Source of the DNA: Pseudoflavonifractor sp. An44
Lineage (GTDB): Bacteria > Bacillota > Clostridia > Oscillospirales > Oscillospiraceae
Assembly (NCBI RefSeq): GCF_002161675.1
Contig: NZ_NFIH01000025.1
Location: 1 to 40,578, forward strand
Length of the DNA stretch: 40,578 nt
Direction: 5' to 3'
Shown here piece by piece: positions 24,926 to 33,083 of the stretch. Under the pieces are notes generated by a model that did not search any database, was not told the DNA's origin, and saw only the letters and a list, made by a program, of their open reading frames with translations. The position numbers and the translations under genes were made by a program. Numbering within the stretch: the stretch's first letter is position 1; each line of letters opens with the position of its first letter.

Positions 24926-25048
24926 TTATCCCGCCGCGGTTATTTTCCCAAAGCCGCAGGGAGCGCTAAAAAGCACAACCCGTCCACGGGTCAGCGCACG
25001 GGTAATCTTCTGTTTCAACGCCCGAGGTACGACAACAGTATGCTCCAT
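24926..25048 (-). pseudogene. Remnant of an ATPase-type (MalT-like) LuxR regulator
   Basis: A 40-codon frame starts at ATG 25048 with AAAGGGAG upstream and reads like the N-terminus of MalT/STAND-type regulators: VVPRALKQKITRAL, then VVLFSAPCGFGK, the start of a Walker A loop in which GKTT has become GKIT. It stops six codons later, and the rest of the ~850-aa protein is absent. It looks like a deletion remnant. It could survive as a short leader peptide upstream of the hybrid regulator gene (168 bp away), whose transcript may begin here. Confidence 0.65.
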
Positions 25049-25085
25049 GCGCTGCACTCCCTTTCTTTGCATAGGATTTTATTAT

Positions 25086-25115
25086 ATTTTACCACTTGTT
25101 TCTATCTCCTGTAAA
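25086..25115 (-). promoter_or_regulatory. Promoter upstream of the regulator remnant
   Basis: On the minus strand, TTTACA (25110-25115), 18-base spacer, TAAAAT (25086-25091). It could drive the remnant frame and run on into the hybrid regulator gene, since no terminator is seen between them. Confidence 0.45.
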
Positions 25116-25165
25116 TCACCCGAACGTATGATTCCAGTAGTACAACGAAGCTCCTTCCAACCGCC

Positions 25166-25207
25166 AAAAGGGCCCGGCAGAATGCAACGCATCCACCAGG
25201 CCCTTTT
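25166..25207 (-). terminator. Intrinsic terminator after the spore protein gene
   Basis: AAAAGGGCC pairs with GGCCCTTTT across a 24-base loop, 22 bases past the stop codon. T-rich sequence follows on both strands (TTTTCTTTT on the plus strand), so it may work in both directions. Confidence 0.75.
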
Positions 25208-25229
25208 CTTTTGTTGTGCGGTTTATTGC

Positions 25230-25433
25230 TTACTTCAGGCCGTTCTCATAGGCCTCGATCATCTTCTTGACCATCTGGCCGCCCACAGAACCGGCCTGAC
25301 GGCTGGTGAGGTCGCCGTTATAGCCGGCCTTCAGGTTCACGCCCACCTCGTTGGCAGCCTCCATCTTGAACTTATCCATGGCCTCGCGGGCACCGGGAAC
25401 CACCAGCTTGTTAGAACTATTGTTGCTAGACAT
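25230..25433 (-). CDS. Small acid-soluble spore protein, alpha/beta type
   Basis: This 67-aa protein is a clear alpha/beta SASP: KLVVPGAREAMDKFKMEAANE and GYNGDLTSRQAGSVGGQMVK carry the conserved DNA-binding segments, and NEVGV includes the Glu of the GPR protease cleavage site. These proteins coat DNA in spores and protect it from UV and damage, then are degraded on germination. The ribosome site AAGGAGG before ATG 25433 is perfect. The gene should be read by forespore sigma-G, but I could not place a convincing sigma-G promoter. It is the best evidence that the organism forms spores. Confidence 0.95.
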   Translation of the reverse strand: MSSNNSSNKLVVPGAREAMDKFKMEAANEVGVNLKAGYNGDLTSRQAGSVGGQMVKKMIEAYENGLK

Positions 25434-25570
25434 ATTGTTGTCCTCCTTCAAACTTGTGTTGGATTTGGAATCCGAGCATAGTTTGAGCAGACAGCGTTTT
25501 TCTATTCGCCATTTTATCTGGAAAAATTCAGCATTCAAAGCAATGGTTCTATGGGTAATAAATGCTCTAT

Positions 25571-28500
25571 TTAGTCCCCCTGTGTCAGCAGCGCGAAGAT
25601 ATTGGTTTTCCCCACAGTCCGCACGGCCAGCGCACAGCCAGCCAGATAACACAGCACAAACACAGCAATCGCCAACCAAACCATGGGCTGTCCACTCCAC
25701 ACGGAGACAACCAGGCCGCTGATCAGGCTGCCCATCAGGCACAGCCCCACCTGTTCCAGGAAGAAGGAGCCAAACACCAATTTCTTAGGAGCTCCCATAC
25801 CCCGCATGATGGCAAACTCCATGCGTCTGCCGTTGACCATCAGCCAGGACACCACAAAGCCCAACACTCCCATCAGGATAAAGAGCACTGGGAACAGGAT
25901 TTGTCCCAAGGTGATGTAGCGGTTCAAGGCCTGCACCGTCTGGTTAAAGATGTGGTCATTGAGCACAACCGTAACTCGGTTGCTTCCATTGCTCCCCGGC
26001 TGGTTATATCCCTCCTGGGCCAGATATTCCCGGAACGCCTCCAGATGATAGGCCGAGTCCAAGGTAAAGCAAGCGCTGGGGAAGCTACCAGAGGGCGGAA
26101 TGCTCTCCCGCTGGTCCTCGGTATCCCAAGGCGGCAGACACCAATAGCTCAGGGGTAAATAGAGATTATCCTCTCCGCCCGCCGGATTGAAACTGCCCAC
26201 AATTTTCACCGGGACTGCCCCATTCAGCATCTCACAGTTGACCGGAATCTCATCTCCCAAACTCAAGTTTTGCTCCTTCATCCAGCGCTCACTGGCCACA
26301 CAGGGCCATGGCGTCTGAGACCAGTTTTCATGATAGCTGGGATTGGCCAAGAAGCTCTCGTCCCATCCCTCCAGCCAGGTGACGCTTGGTATCTCTCCGT
26401 AGATAAACTCCGGCGCAACTTGCAGTCCGTTGAGGAACACCATGGAGGACTGATCCTTGATCCAGGCCTCTTTGCGGTCTGCCCCATAGTCATTGTTGGC
26501 AAATTGGGGCATCTCGCCCTCCAGCCAGTAGTGATAGGTGACGTTGACTTCGATGGAAGAGAGCATCCCGGAGTTCCAAATCTTCCACGGATTAGCCAAG
26601 ACCAGGCCCGTGTACTGTCTCCCGTTGGTAGAGGTAAACTGACCTGTTATGGTGGTATTCTCATAGAGGGTGGCTCGCTGGTCTGCCCATCCCTGGGCAG
26701 TGGCCATCAAAAAGCCCAGGAACGCAGACAACACCAGAGAAACCACCGGCACCACCAGGGAGCGCCAACCGCCCCGGCGAGCAGAGAGATAGGCAAACCG
26801 CAGGGCACCCTTCCCTGCCACACTGGTGGTGCTCTTAGGCACCCGCACCCGGGTTTTACCACGGCGCAGGGTGTTCTTACGCTGCGCCTGTCCCACAAAA
26901 GCCACACACAGCACCAGGGCCACACCAAAGACCACCACACCTGCCACCAGGCTGGGCCACAGGGGCAGTTGGTGGACCATCTCTACATCCTTCGTGATGC
27001 CCAAGGCACCATTGCTATACCGCTGATCTGCGGCATAGAAGGCCGCAGCCGCTTTCAACACCAGCTGCACCAACAATTGCATCGAGGTCGCAGAGATCAC
27101 CATCCCTGCCAGCACAGCCACGCCGCACACCAAGGTGGCGCCGGACAGCAGCCACAGGCGAATTTTTCCCTTGGGGGTGCCCAGAGAGGTCATCACATCC
27201 ACTGCCTGCTGTTGACGCCCCACAAAGAGGAACGCGAAGAGAAACAGCACGGCCACCACACCTATCAGAGAGGCAAAGGTGACGCCCTGAGCCGTGGACT
27301 CCATGGCCTGTAAGGGCTGGGCTGCAGCAGAATACCCCTGGTCAAACAGGGTGATGCGCACCCCATCGGGGACCAGAGCCTCCATCTGTTCCACAGCCTC
27401 TACCGCCAGATCGTTATCCAGCACAGCACGGCCCAGCTGATAGCCAAAGAACGACGTCCGAGGAAACTCTTGCCCTCGGGACACCCAAACACGTCCCTCA
27501 TAGGCCTCCGCCTGGTTGGCAATGCCCACTACCGTCCACGTTTGGGCCTCGCCCGTCTCCTCCAAGGCGAAGGGGTCCTGCGGGGTGGACTGCATCATGG
27601 ACAGCGGGAGGCTGTCTCCCACCTTCAAATCCAGCTCCTCGGCAATGTCGTTGCTGATCACACACACGCCTTGCTCCCCCGCAGCGGGAAATCGTCCGTC
27701 CAGAAGATAGAGCATTCCCTGCTGGAAGGGCTCCAACGCCCCAATGTCATCGCTGGCGTCCACACGGATATAGTTGTTGCCCAACTCATACTTTTCCGCG
27801 TACTCAGCAAAAATTCCCTCATGGAGCACCGGGTCATCATAGCTGTCAAACGCCACCCACGGAGACGCTTCACAGCCCTCATAGAAGTCCGTCACCACCA
27901 TGGCACGGTTGGAGCTTCCGCTGTCAAAGATTTCACCGTGCAGCAGATACCGTCCATCCTTCTCCGGAACAAATCCACTGTCTCCGGGATCAATCTGGAT
28001 GGCTACACCGCTCTTTCCCTCATAGGAGTAGAGGTTCTCGCCAATAATCCCAATGTAGCCCATATCTGCCATGTACAGGCCGGAGAGTTCCTCTGTCTCA
28101 GCGTTATAACTGAAATAGTTTCCTTGCTCAAAGAGAAACGAGATGTCTTTGTTCACACCTTGGGTCTCGTCCACCAGGGTGATTCGAGTACCCATCGTAC
28201 AATAGACATCGGGCAGGTTTTCTGTGTCCACCGTTTCCGTAGACAGGTCCACGAAGGGAATGTTCTCCCAAATCTCACTACCCAGCTTTACGGTGGCCGC
28301 ACTGTTATTGGCATTCAGGAAAAGCAGGTAGTTGTCCGGCAAGTCATTGGAGGGCAGCACCCCCCACACCTGTTCTTGCTTGGCCACCAGATTGAACACC
28401 GCCACTACCAGTTGGTTCTCATAGGGCACGGTACTACCCCGCCGCTGGTATCCATCCGTAAGTGCCATACCCCAGCTGGTGGTCTCCCACAACTCCACAC

Positions 28501-28768
28501 CGGGAACCTGAGCAATATCTCCCAGCTGGTTCAATGCCTCTCGGGCGGCCTCGTCTGCTACATACTCCTCCGGGTACTGGTCTCCCATGTACTCCACCAC
28601 AGCAATGGAGGTGTACGTCTCCTCCATGCTCTGCAAGGTCAGGGAACAGTAGCTCCACAGGCCCAATCCCAGCCCCAACGACAGGGTCAGAACAAAAATC
28701 AGGAGGGTAAACAGCACTGTTTTCCCTTTGGAACGCACCGTGCTGAGGATTCCGTTTCGAATAATCAT
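25571..28768 (-). CDS. FtsX/MacB-like ABC transporter permease
   Basis: A 1065-aa permease of the FtsX superfamily. One helix near residues 15-40 is followed by a very large extracellular region (~45-520), three helices with the first FtsX-type core (~530-680), another helix near 730, a second extracellular region (~750-930) and three C-terminal helices. This is the two-FtsX-domain design of large lipoprotein/peptide-type ABC systems. The true start is ATG 28768 with AAGGAGG; upstream in-frame sequence only overlaps the ATPase gene out of frame. It lies 13 bp after its ATPase gene. Substrate unknown; no two-component system is adjacent. Confidence 0.9.
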   Translation of the reverse strand: MIIRNGILSTVRSKGKTVLFTLLIFVLTLSLGLGLGLWSYCSLTLQSMEETYTSIAVVEYMGDQYPEEYVADEAAREALNQLGDIAQVPGVELWETTSWGMALTDGYQRRGSTVPYENQLVVAVFNLVAKQEQVWGVLPSNDLPDNYLLFLNANNSAATVKLGSEIWENIPFVDLSTETVDTENLPDVYCTMGTRITLVDETQGVNKDISFLFEQGNYFSYNAETEELSGLYMADMGYIGIIGENLYSYEGKSGVAIQIDPGDSGFVPEKDGRYLLHGEIFDSGSSNRAMVVTDFYEGCEASPWVAFDSYDDPVLHEGIFAEYAEKYELGNNYIRVDASDDIGALEPFQQGMLYLLDGRFPAAGEQGVCVISNDIAEELDLKVGDSLPLSMMQSTPQDPFALEETGEAQTWTVVGIANQAEAYEGRVWVSRGQEFPRTSFFGYQLGRAVLDNDLAVEAVEQMEALVPDGVRITLFDQGYSAAAQPLQAMESTAQGVTFASLIGVVAVLFLFAFLFVGRQQQAVDVMTSLGTPKGKIRLWLLSGATLVCGVAVLAGMVISATSMQLLVQLVLKAAAAFYAADQRYSNGALGITKDVEMVHQLPLWPSLVAGVVVFGVALVLCVAFVGQAQRKNTLRRGKTRVRVPKSTTSVAGKGALRFAYLSARRGGWRSLVVPVVSLVLSAFLGFLMATAQGWADQRATLYENTTITGQFTSTNGRQYTGLVLANPWKIWNSGMLSSIEVNVTYHYWLEGEMPQFANNDYGADRKEAWIKDQSSMVFLNGLQVAPEFIYGEIPSVTWLEGWDESFLANPSYHENWSQTPWPCVASERWMKEQNLSLGDEIPVNCEMLNGAVPVKIVGSFNPAGGEDNLYLPLSYWCLPPWDTEDQRESIPPSGSFPSACFTLDSAYHLEAFREYLAQEGYNQPGSNGSNRVTVVLNDHIFNQTVQALNRYITLGQILFPVLFILMGVLGFVVSWLMVNGRRMEFAIMRGMGAPKKLVFGSFFLEQVGLCLMGSLISGLVVSVWSGQPMVWLAIAVFVLCYLAGCALAVRTVGKTNIFALLTQGD

Positions 28769-28781
28769 CTGGCATCCTCCT

Positions 28782-29447
28782 TCAGCCAACCACCTGACCG
28801 TCCCGCAACTCCAGGACGTCGTCAGCCTTCTGGGCCAAGGTGCGATCATGGGTGACAATGATGACACAATATCCATCTTCATGGGCGAGCGATTGCAGAA
28901 TCGAGAAAATGTTCTCACCGTTTGCGGTATCCAGGTTTCCGGTGGGCTCATCGGCCAGCATGATCTTCGTCTCCATCCCCAGGGCACGGGCAATGGCCAC
29001 CCGCTGCTGCTCGCCGCCGGACAGCATGGTGGGATAGCGGTCCAATACCGTGGCCGGCAGTCCCACTCGCTCAATCAAGGCTTTTGCCTTTTCCAGCGCC
29101 TCTTTGGGGCTCATCCCCCGCAGCTCCATGGGGTACATCACGTTTTCCGCCACGGTGAGCAGCGGAAACAGCCGGAAATTTTGGTAGATCACCGCCACCT
29201 TCTCCCGGCGGTACGTCTCCAACTGCATCTGACTGGTGGCCACATCGTGACAGAGCACCTCTCCCTGGGTGGGCAAATCCAACCCGGCCATCAGGGAGAG
29301 CAGGGTGGTTTTACCACTGCCTGACTTGCCCACGATGGCGTACACCTTCCCGGCATCGAAGTCCGCCGAGATATCCCGCAGGGCCTCTACCTTCTGATAC
29401 TGTGTCTGATACGTGTAGTTGACATGTTGAATGCTCAGTGCATGCAC
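28782..29447 (-). CDS. LolD/MacB-type ABC ATPase
   Basis: This 221-aa ATPase has all expected motifs: Walker A GKSGSGKTT near residue 39, Q-loop YQNFRLFP, signature LSGGEQQRVAIARAL near 142, Walker B IMLADEPTGNLD and the H-loop VTHD. It pairs with the FtsX-like permease encoded immediately downstream and powers that transporter from the cytoplasmic side. The length and the EPTGNLD form are typical of the LolD/MacB class rather than nutrient importers. It is divergent from the SGNH hydrolase gene, with a 171-bp shared upstream region. Confidence 0.93.
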   Translation of the reverse strand: MHALSIQHVNYTYQTQYQKVEALRDISADFDAGKVYAIVGKSGSGKTTLLSLMAGLDLPTQGEVLCHDVATSQMQLETYRREKVAVIYQNFRLFPLLTVAENVMYPMELRGMSPKEALEKAKALIERVGLPATVLDRYPTMLSGGEQQRVAIARALGMETKIMLADEPTGNLDTANGENIFSILQSLAHEDGYCVIIVTHDRTLAQKADDVLELRDGQVVG

Positions 29448-29549
29448 AACAATTCCCCCTTTTCTCTCTATACACAGAGCTTATGCCTTGAAAGCAACTC
29501 GTTTTTAATATAGCACACACCAACAGGAAAGAAAAGCAGCTATCTTCTC

Positions 29550-29578
29550 TTGCCGCTCTTCCCAGGTACCTATATAAT
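29550..29578 (+). promoter_or_regulatory. Promoter of the SGNH hydrolase gene
   Basis: TTGCCG (29550-29555), 17-base spacer, TATAAT (29573-29578), about 40 bases before the ATG at 29619. Confidence 0.7.
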
Positions 29579-29618
29579 AAAGGACAATCAATCCTGTATG
29601 GATACAAGGAGGAAGACC

Positions 29619-30164
29619 ATGAACGTCACCTGCTTTGGCGACTCCAATACCTATGGCTATGACCCCCGCTCCTTTCTGGGTGGACGGTATGATCCAGATC
29701 ACCGTTGGGTGGATATTCTTGCTGCGGAAACCGGTTGGACTGTGTACAACATGGGGCAAAATGGCCGAGAGATTCCCACGTCTCTCCCTGCCCTTCCGTC
29801 TGACACCGATCTACTGATTCTCATGTTGGGCACCAACGACCTGCTCCAAGGCCTCAGCCCAGAAATGGCAGCGGCAAAACTGGAACGTTTTCTTCATAAA
29901 ATACCGCTTTCCCCCAAACAAATATTGCTCATCGCCCCGCCGCCCTTGGCCCTGGGGGAATGGGTGCCCAACCAGCAACTCATTGACCACTCCCACACCT
30001 TTGCCCAACACTGTGCCGCACTGGCCCAGCGACTTGGTATTCCCTTTGCCAACGCCGGAGACTGGAATATTCCCCTTTCTTATGACGGCGTTCATTTTAC
30101 CCAGGAAGGCCACAGAGCCTTTGCCGCTGGACTTTTGAACGTGCTTTCCACGCTCCCTTTCTGA
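29619..30164 (+). CDS. SGNH/GDSL-family hydrolase
   Basis: The 181-aa protein carries the SGNH blocks: FGDSNTYG (catalytic Ser) at residue ~6, MGQNGRE (Gly block), MLGTNDLL (Asn block) near 72, and DGVHFTQEGH (Asp-His) near 153. These are esterases, lipases or deacetylases. No signal peptide is present, so it is intracellular. The start ATG has AAGGAGG upstream; an earlier in-frame ATG would include the promoter. It is a single-gene unit with its own promoter, and the substrate cannot be read from context. Confidence 0.9.
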   Translation: MNVTCFGDSNTYGYDPRSFLGGRYDPDHRWVDILAAETGWTVYNMGQNGREIPTSLPALPSDTDLLILMLGTNDLLQGLSPEMAAAKLERFLHKIPLSPKQILLIAPPPLALGEWVPNQQLIDHSHTFAQHCAALAQRLGIPFANAGDWNIPLSYDGVHFTQEGHRAFAAGLLNVLSTLPF

Positions 30165-30171
30165 AAAGGAA

Positions 30172-30200
30172 TTGTCTTTCTCTTCAAAACACCGTATAAT
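30172..30200 (+). promoter_or_regulatory. Promoter of the XRE-like regulator gene
   Basis: TTGTCT (30172-30177), 17-base spacer, TATAAT (30195-30200), starting 7 bases after the SGNH hydrolase stop codon and 38 bases before the ATG at 30238. Confidence 0.7.
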
Positions 30201-30237
30201 GGCCACAAAGATATATCATGAAGGTGGGATTACAATC

Positions 30238-30765
30238 ATGGCGAGAGTATCCACAAAAGAGAATAAAAATATTTACCACAAGACCCGGGAAGCGTTACAC
30301 CTCACCCGAGAAGCGGCAAGCGAATTGCTGGAGTCCATTGCACCGGAACGCATTGAGCGGATTGAAAACGAGCGCTGTTACCCCCATCCGGATGAAGTGC
30401 TGATTATGGCCAGACAGTACAAGCAGCCCAACCTCTGCAACTATTACTGTGCCAATCAATGCCCCATCGGGCAGCAATATGTGCCAGAAGTAAAGGTCAA
30501 GGAGCTATCCCAGATCGTTTTGGAGATGCTGGCCTCTCTCAACTCCATGAATAAGCGCAAGGACCGTCTGATTGAGATCACCGCAGACGGTATGATCAGC
30601 GACGACGAGCTGACGGATTTCATCTTCATTCAACAGGAGCTGGAGCGCATTTCTATCACGGTTGAAACCCTCCAACTCTGGGCAGAGCAGATGCTGGCCA
30701 CTGGCGCCATTGACGCCCAACAATACCACATGTGCAAGGAGCGGCTGGACAAGTCAAAGAATTAA
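30238..30765 (+). CDS. XRE-like regulator with a cysteine motif
   Basis: A 175-aa protein. The N-terminus has an XRE/Cro-like HTH (REALHLTREAASELL, APERIERIENERCYPHPDEV, residues ~14-58). Next comes CNYYCANQCPIG (near residue 69), a C-X3-C-X3-C motif, followed by a helical C-terminal half (80-175) likely to form a coiled coil. The cysteines might sense metal or redox state; this is inference. The ATG at 30238 has AAGGTGGG upstream. It has its own promoter and is followed by strong hairpins. Confidence 0.75.
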   Translation: MARVSTKENKNIYHKTREALHLTREAASELLESIAPERIERIENERCYPHPDEVLIMARQYKQPNLCNYYCANQCPIGQQYVPEVKVKELSQIVLEMLASLNSMNKRKDRLIEITADGMISDDELTDFIFIQQELERISITVETLQLWAEQMLATGAIDAQQYHMCKERLDKSKN

Positions 30766-30851
30766 CCGGGCAAATTTTCTATCACAGGGGAAATAGACCG
30801 CTTTAATTTGCGGTATCTGTCATGGTATCCGCTTCACCCGAATGGTAGAAT

Positions 30852-30936
30852 ATCTCCGTAACCGGAGATCGCACATTCTGAGATGTCCCCCTCTATACGT
30901 GCATGGGAGCCGGTTATTACACCGACTCCCATGCAC
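30852..30936 (+). other. Two hairpins downstream of the XRE-like regulator
   Basis: ATCTCCG-TAAC-CGGAGAT (30852-30869) is a 7-bp stem with a tetraloop. GTGCATGGGAG / CTCCCATGCAC (30899-30909, 30926-30936) is a perfect 11-bp stem. Neither has a strong T-tract. They precede a standard terminator, so this 3' region may be structured or encode a small RNA; that is unproven. Confidence 0.5.
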
Positions 30937-30960
30937 CATTCTCTCATATTTTCACCCTGA

Positions 30961-30989
30961 GGGCCTCACAGAATTGTGAGGCCCTTTTT
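30961..30989 (+). terminator. Intrinsic terminator
   Basis: GGGCCTCACA-GAAT-TGTGAGGCCC is a perfect 10-bp stem with a tetraloop, followed by TTTTT. It ends transcription from the XRE-like regulator side. Confidence 0.92.
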
Positions 30990-31017
30990 GCAACTCCCAC
31001 AAAACACAGAAAGTAGG

Positions 31018-31200
31018 ATGAACACCCGTATGGACGACGGCATAGGCACAAAAAACACGCAACTACTCTGGATTCACTGGTCAAACCACGTCATATCCTT
31101 CCACGAAGAGGCCGGATATGAGCGACTGGAATTCCATACCTATGAGAAAAAAATGGAATATGTTTTTGGAAAGACTTCCAATGGTTTTCGCATCCAATGA
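31018..31200 (+). CDS. Small hypothetical protein (60 aa)
   Basis: I do not recognise a domain. The frame reads MNTRMDDGIGTKNTQLLWIH and includes HVISFHEEAGYERLEFHTYE, ending in GFRIQ. The composition is protein-like, with His, Trp and aromatic residues and no membrane helix. The ribosome site (GTAGG directly before ATG) is poor. The stop codon lies inside the 8-bp dyad TCCAATGA-TGG-TCATTGGA (31193-31211). It follows a terminator with no clear promoter, so it may be a real small gene or a chance frame. Confidence 0.45.
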   Translation: MNTRMDDGIGTKNTQLLWIHWSNHVISFHEEAGYERLEFHTYEKKMEYVFGKTSNGFRIQ

Positions 31201-31222
31201 TGGTCATTGGAGTTGCTGCTTC

Positions 31223-32086
31223 TTAAACATTTTTGATGTGCTGATGAAAGGCCTCCGCCGCTGGGGTCAGCGCCTGATCTTTTTTCCAGACCAGTACTGT
31301 CCCTGTCTCTATTTCCGGTGACAGAGGGAGAAACCGCAGACCATCAAAGGCCATATTCAAGTCAAAGCAAAGTGCCGTCCCAACTCCACAGCGTACCATA
31401 TTGGCCGCATTGATGACCAAGTTAAAGGTAGCTGCAATCTGCAATCTGTCCCAGCACTCCCCAAACCAGCTGGCCAATTCCCGCTGCACCGTTTCCCGGC
31501 CGCTGATCAGCAGAGGAACCGCCTCCAAATCTTCCGGGGTGACTGCCTCCAGCGCTGCCAATGGGGAATCCTCCCGTACCAATACCCCCCAACGGTCTTT
31601 CTCCTCCATGCGGCAAAAGGCATACTTTCCCACATCCACCGGCTCTGTCAGCAGCCCCATGTCCAATAGTCCCATGTCCAGCCGTTCCTTCACATCATCT
31701 GCGTTAGCGCTGAAAATTCGAAAGCTCACTTTTGGGTAGCGCTCCCGAAAGGTGACAATGGCCTGGGACAAAAAAGACATGTTCCGGGTCTCTCCCGCTC
31801 CGATGGCAATCTCCCCCATCAGTTCCGTCTCCCGGGAAGAAAATTCGCGGACCGTTTTATCCGCCAAATCCACCAGTTCCTGGGCCCGTCGGCGCAACAA
31901 CATCCCCTCATCCGTCAAGACAATATGATAGCGACTGCGATAAAACAGCTGTACCCCCAGTTCCTCCTCCAGCTGCATCAGCTGCCGGGAGAGGGTGGGC
32001 TGGGTCAGGTGGAGCAGCGCGGCCGCCTTGGTGATGTTTTCCTCCCGGGCCACCGCCAAAAAATATCTCAGAACCCGAAGTTCCAT
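31223..32086 (-). CDS. LysR-family transcription regulator
   Basis: A 287-aa LysR regulator. The N-terminal winged HTH is clear: MELRVLRYFLAVAREENITKAA, then LHLTQPTLSRQLMQLEEELG (residues 1-60). The rest is the periplasmic-binding-like effector domain. GGAGGGAG precedes two adjacent ATGs (32089, 32086). LysR regulators often control a divergent neighbour; here that is the AlkZ-like/deformylase/flavodoxin operon beginning at 32336, though a ~250-bp gap with a hairpin lies between. Effector unknown. Confidence 0.92.
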   Translation of the reverse strand: MELRVLRYFLAVAREENITKAAALLHLTQPTLSRQLMQLEEELGVQLFYRSRYHIVLTDEGMLLRRRAQELVDLADKTVREFSSRETELMGEIAIGAGETRNMSFLSQAIVTFRERYPKVSFRIFSANADDVKERLDMGLLDMGLLTEPVDVGKYAFCRMEEKDRWGVLVREDSPLAALEAVTPEDLEAVPLLISGRETVQRELASWFGECWDRLQIAATFNLVINAANMVRCGVGTALCFDLNMAFDGLRFLPLSPEIETGTVLVWKKDQALTPAAEAFHQHIKNV

Positions 32087-32202
32087 CATTCTCCCTCCTT
32101 TTTCTCCATCCTACCACGTCCGTACCCAGCTCACAAGGCAAACATGCTTGCATGGAATAGCTGGACATAGGAAATGAGTATTTTACATTTCTCTAAAAGG
32201 CG

Positions 32203-32241
32203 AAACATGGTGATCTCCGAACCCCGGAGGGCACCATGTTT
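32203..32241. other. Strong hairpin between divergent genes
   Basis: AAACATGGTG and CACCATGTTT form a perfect 10-bp outer stem, with CTCCG/CGGAG pairing inside; CTCTTTT follows on the plus strand. It has terminator shape but no annotated gene ends here on the plus strand. It may end a small transcript, insulate the divergent promoters, or be a relic of a lost gene. Confidence 0.6.
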
Positions 32242-32294
32242 CTCTTTTCCCAAGAACGGAACGCAGTTTCATAGCATTTCCGCCTTCTGTATGC

Positions 32295-32300
32295 TATAAT
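32295..32300 (+). promoter_or_regulatory. Extended -10 promoter element of the AlkZ-like operon
   Basis: TGCTATAAT is an extended -10 box located 36 bases before the ATG at 32336. No good -35 is seen 17 bases upstream (TAGCAT), as is common for extended -10 promoters. Confidence 0.55.
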
Positions 32301-32335
32301 GGCCGTGAGAATGAGGACAAAAGGAGGTATCTGCC

Positions 32336-33067
32336 ATGGCCTTGGAGAATGGAGAATGGATCATGCGGGGACTGGAGTGGGACAACCCTTACCGCATCCG
32401 CAGCTGGCAGGAGCTCATAGACTGGGTGGACGAGGTGGGTTTTCTCCCCCTATTCAAAAATGAAATCGACGGGTTCTCGGTGGAAGAGCACACCTCCAAC
32501 CTCTACTGGTGGAGCGGTGACCCGGAGCAAGACCCCTGGGAGTGGCGGAAGTTCATCGCCCGCAGTGGCCGTGTGGCCTACGGCAAATTTTTCGGTAAGA
32601 AAGCAGGGTTCATCTCTAAGGCCTGGTTCCCCCACTTCGCCAACTGGCGGCGGGACGGCTACGACTTTGACAGCCGGTGGGACGAGGAACTGGCCAGTCT
32701 GCGCCAGAAGCGCATCATGGACCAGTTTGCCACCCAGGAGGAGCTGTTCTCCTTTGAACTCAAACGCCTGGCTGGATTCGGCAAAGGTGGCGAGAAGAAC
32801 TTCGAGGGCACAGTCACCGATCTTCAGATGTACGGATATCTGCTGATTCGGGATTTCCGTCGTCGCCTGAACAAAAAGGGCCAGCCCTACGGATGGCCCG
32901 TCTCGGTCTACACCACACCGGAGGCTCTCTGGGGCTATGAGCATATCTCCTCCGCCTACCACCAGGAGCCCACCCAGTCCAGGCTACTGGTTTATCAGCA
33001 AGTACAGAGGAATTTCCCAGCGGCCACAGAGGCCACCCTCCACGCAGTCCTGAGCTGGGATAAATGA
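32336..33067 (+). CDS. AlkZ-related protein
   Basis: This 243-aa protein resembles the AlkZ-related family, winged-helix proteins distantly like the DNA glycosylase AlkZ/YcaQ. Supporting segments are YRIRSWQELIDWVDEVGFLP near the N-terminus, LYWWSGDPEQDPWEWR near residue 57 and MYGYLLIRDFRRR near 165. The assignment is by recall of family style and is moderate. True AlkZ enzymes carry a catalytic QxQ motif, which I do not see, so glycosylase activity is doubtful. The start has AAGGAGG. It is first of a six-gene, tightly packed plus-strand operon. Confidence 0.6.
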   Translation: MALENGEWIMRGLEWDNPYRIRSWQELIDWVDEVGFLPLFKNEIDGFSVEEHTSNLYWWSGDPEQDPWEWRKFIARSGRVAYGKFFGKKAGFISKAWFPHFANWRRDGYDFDSRWDEELASLRQKRIMDQFATQEELFSFELKRLAGFGKGGEKNFEGTVTDLQMYGYLLIRDFRRRLNKKGQPYGWPVSVYTTPEALWGYEHISSAYHQEPTQSRLLVYQQVQRNFPAATEATLHAVLSWDK

Positions 33068-33083
33068 AGGGAGCAAACCAATT

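Noticed and set aside
26270-27313. 347-codon open frame on the plus strand
   Set aside because: Antisense shadow within the permease gene; His/Gly/Gln-rich and without homology that I recognise.
27470-28855. 461-codon open frame on the plus strand
   Set aside because: It is antisense to the FtsX-like permease gene, His/Gln-rich as expected for a reverse-strand shadow of GC-rich coding sequence, with no recognisable domain.
28769-29074. Longer N-terminus for the FtsX-like permease
   Set aside because: This part lies in another frame of the ABC ATPase gene, and the ATG at 28768 has a strong AAGGAGG site followed by a normal membrane helix.
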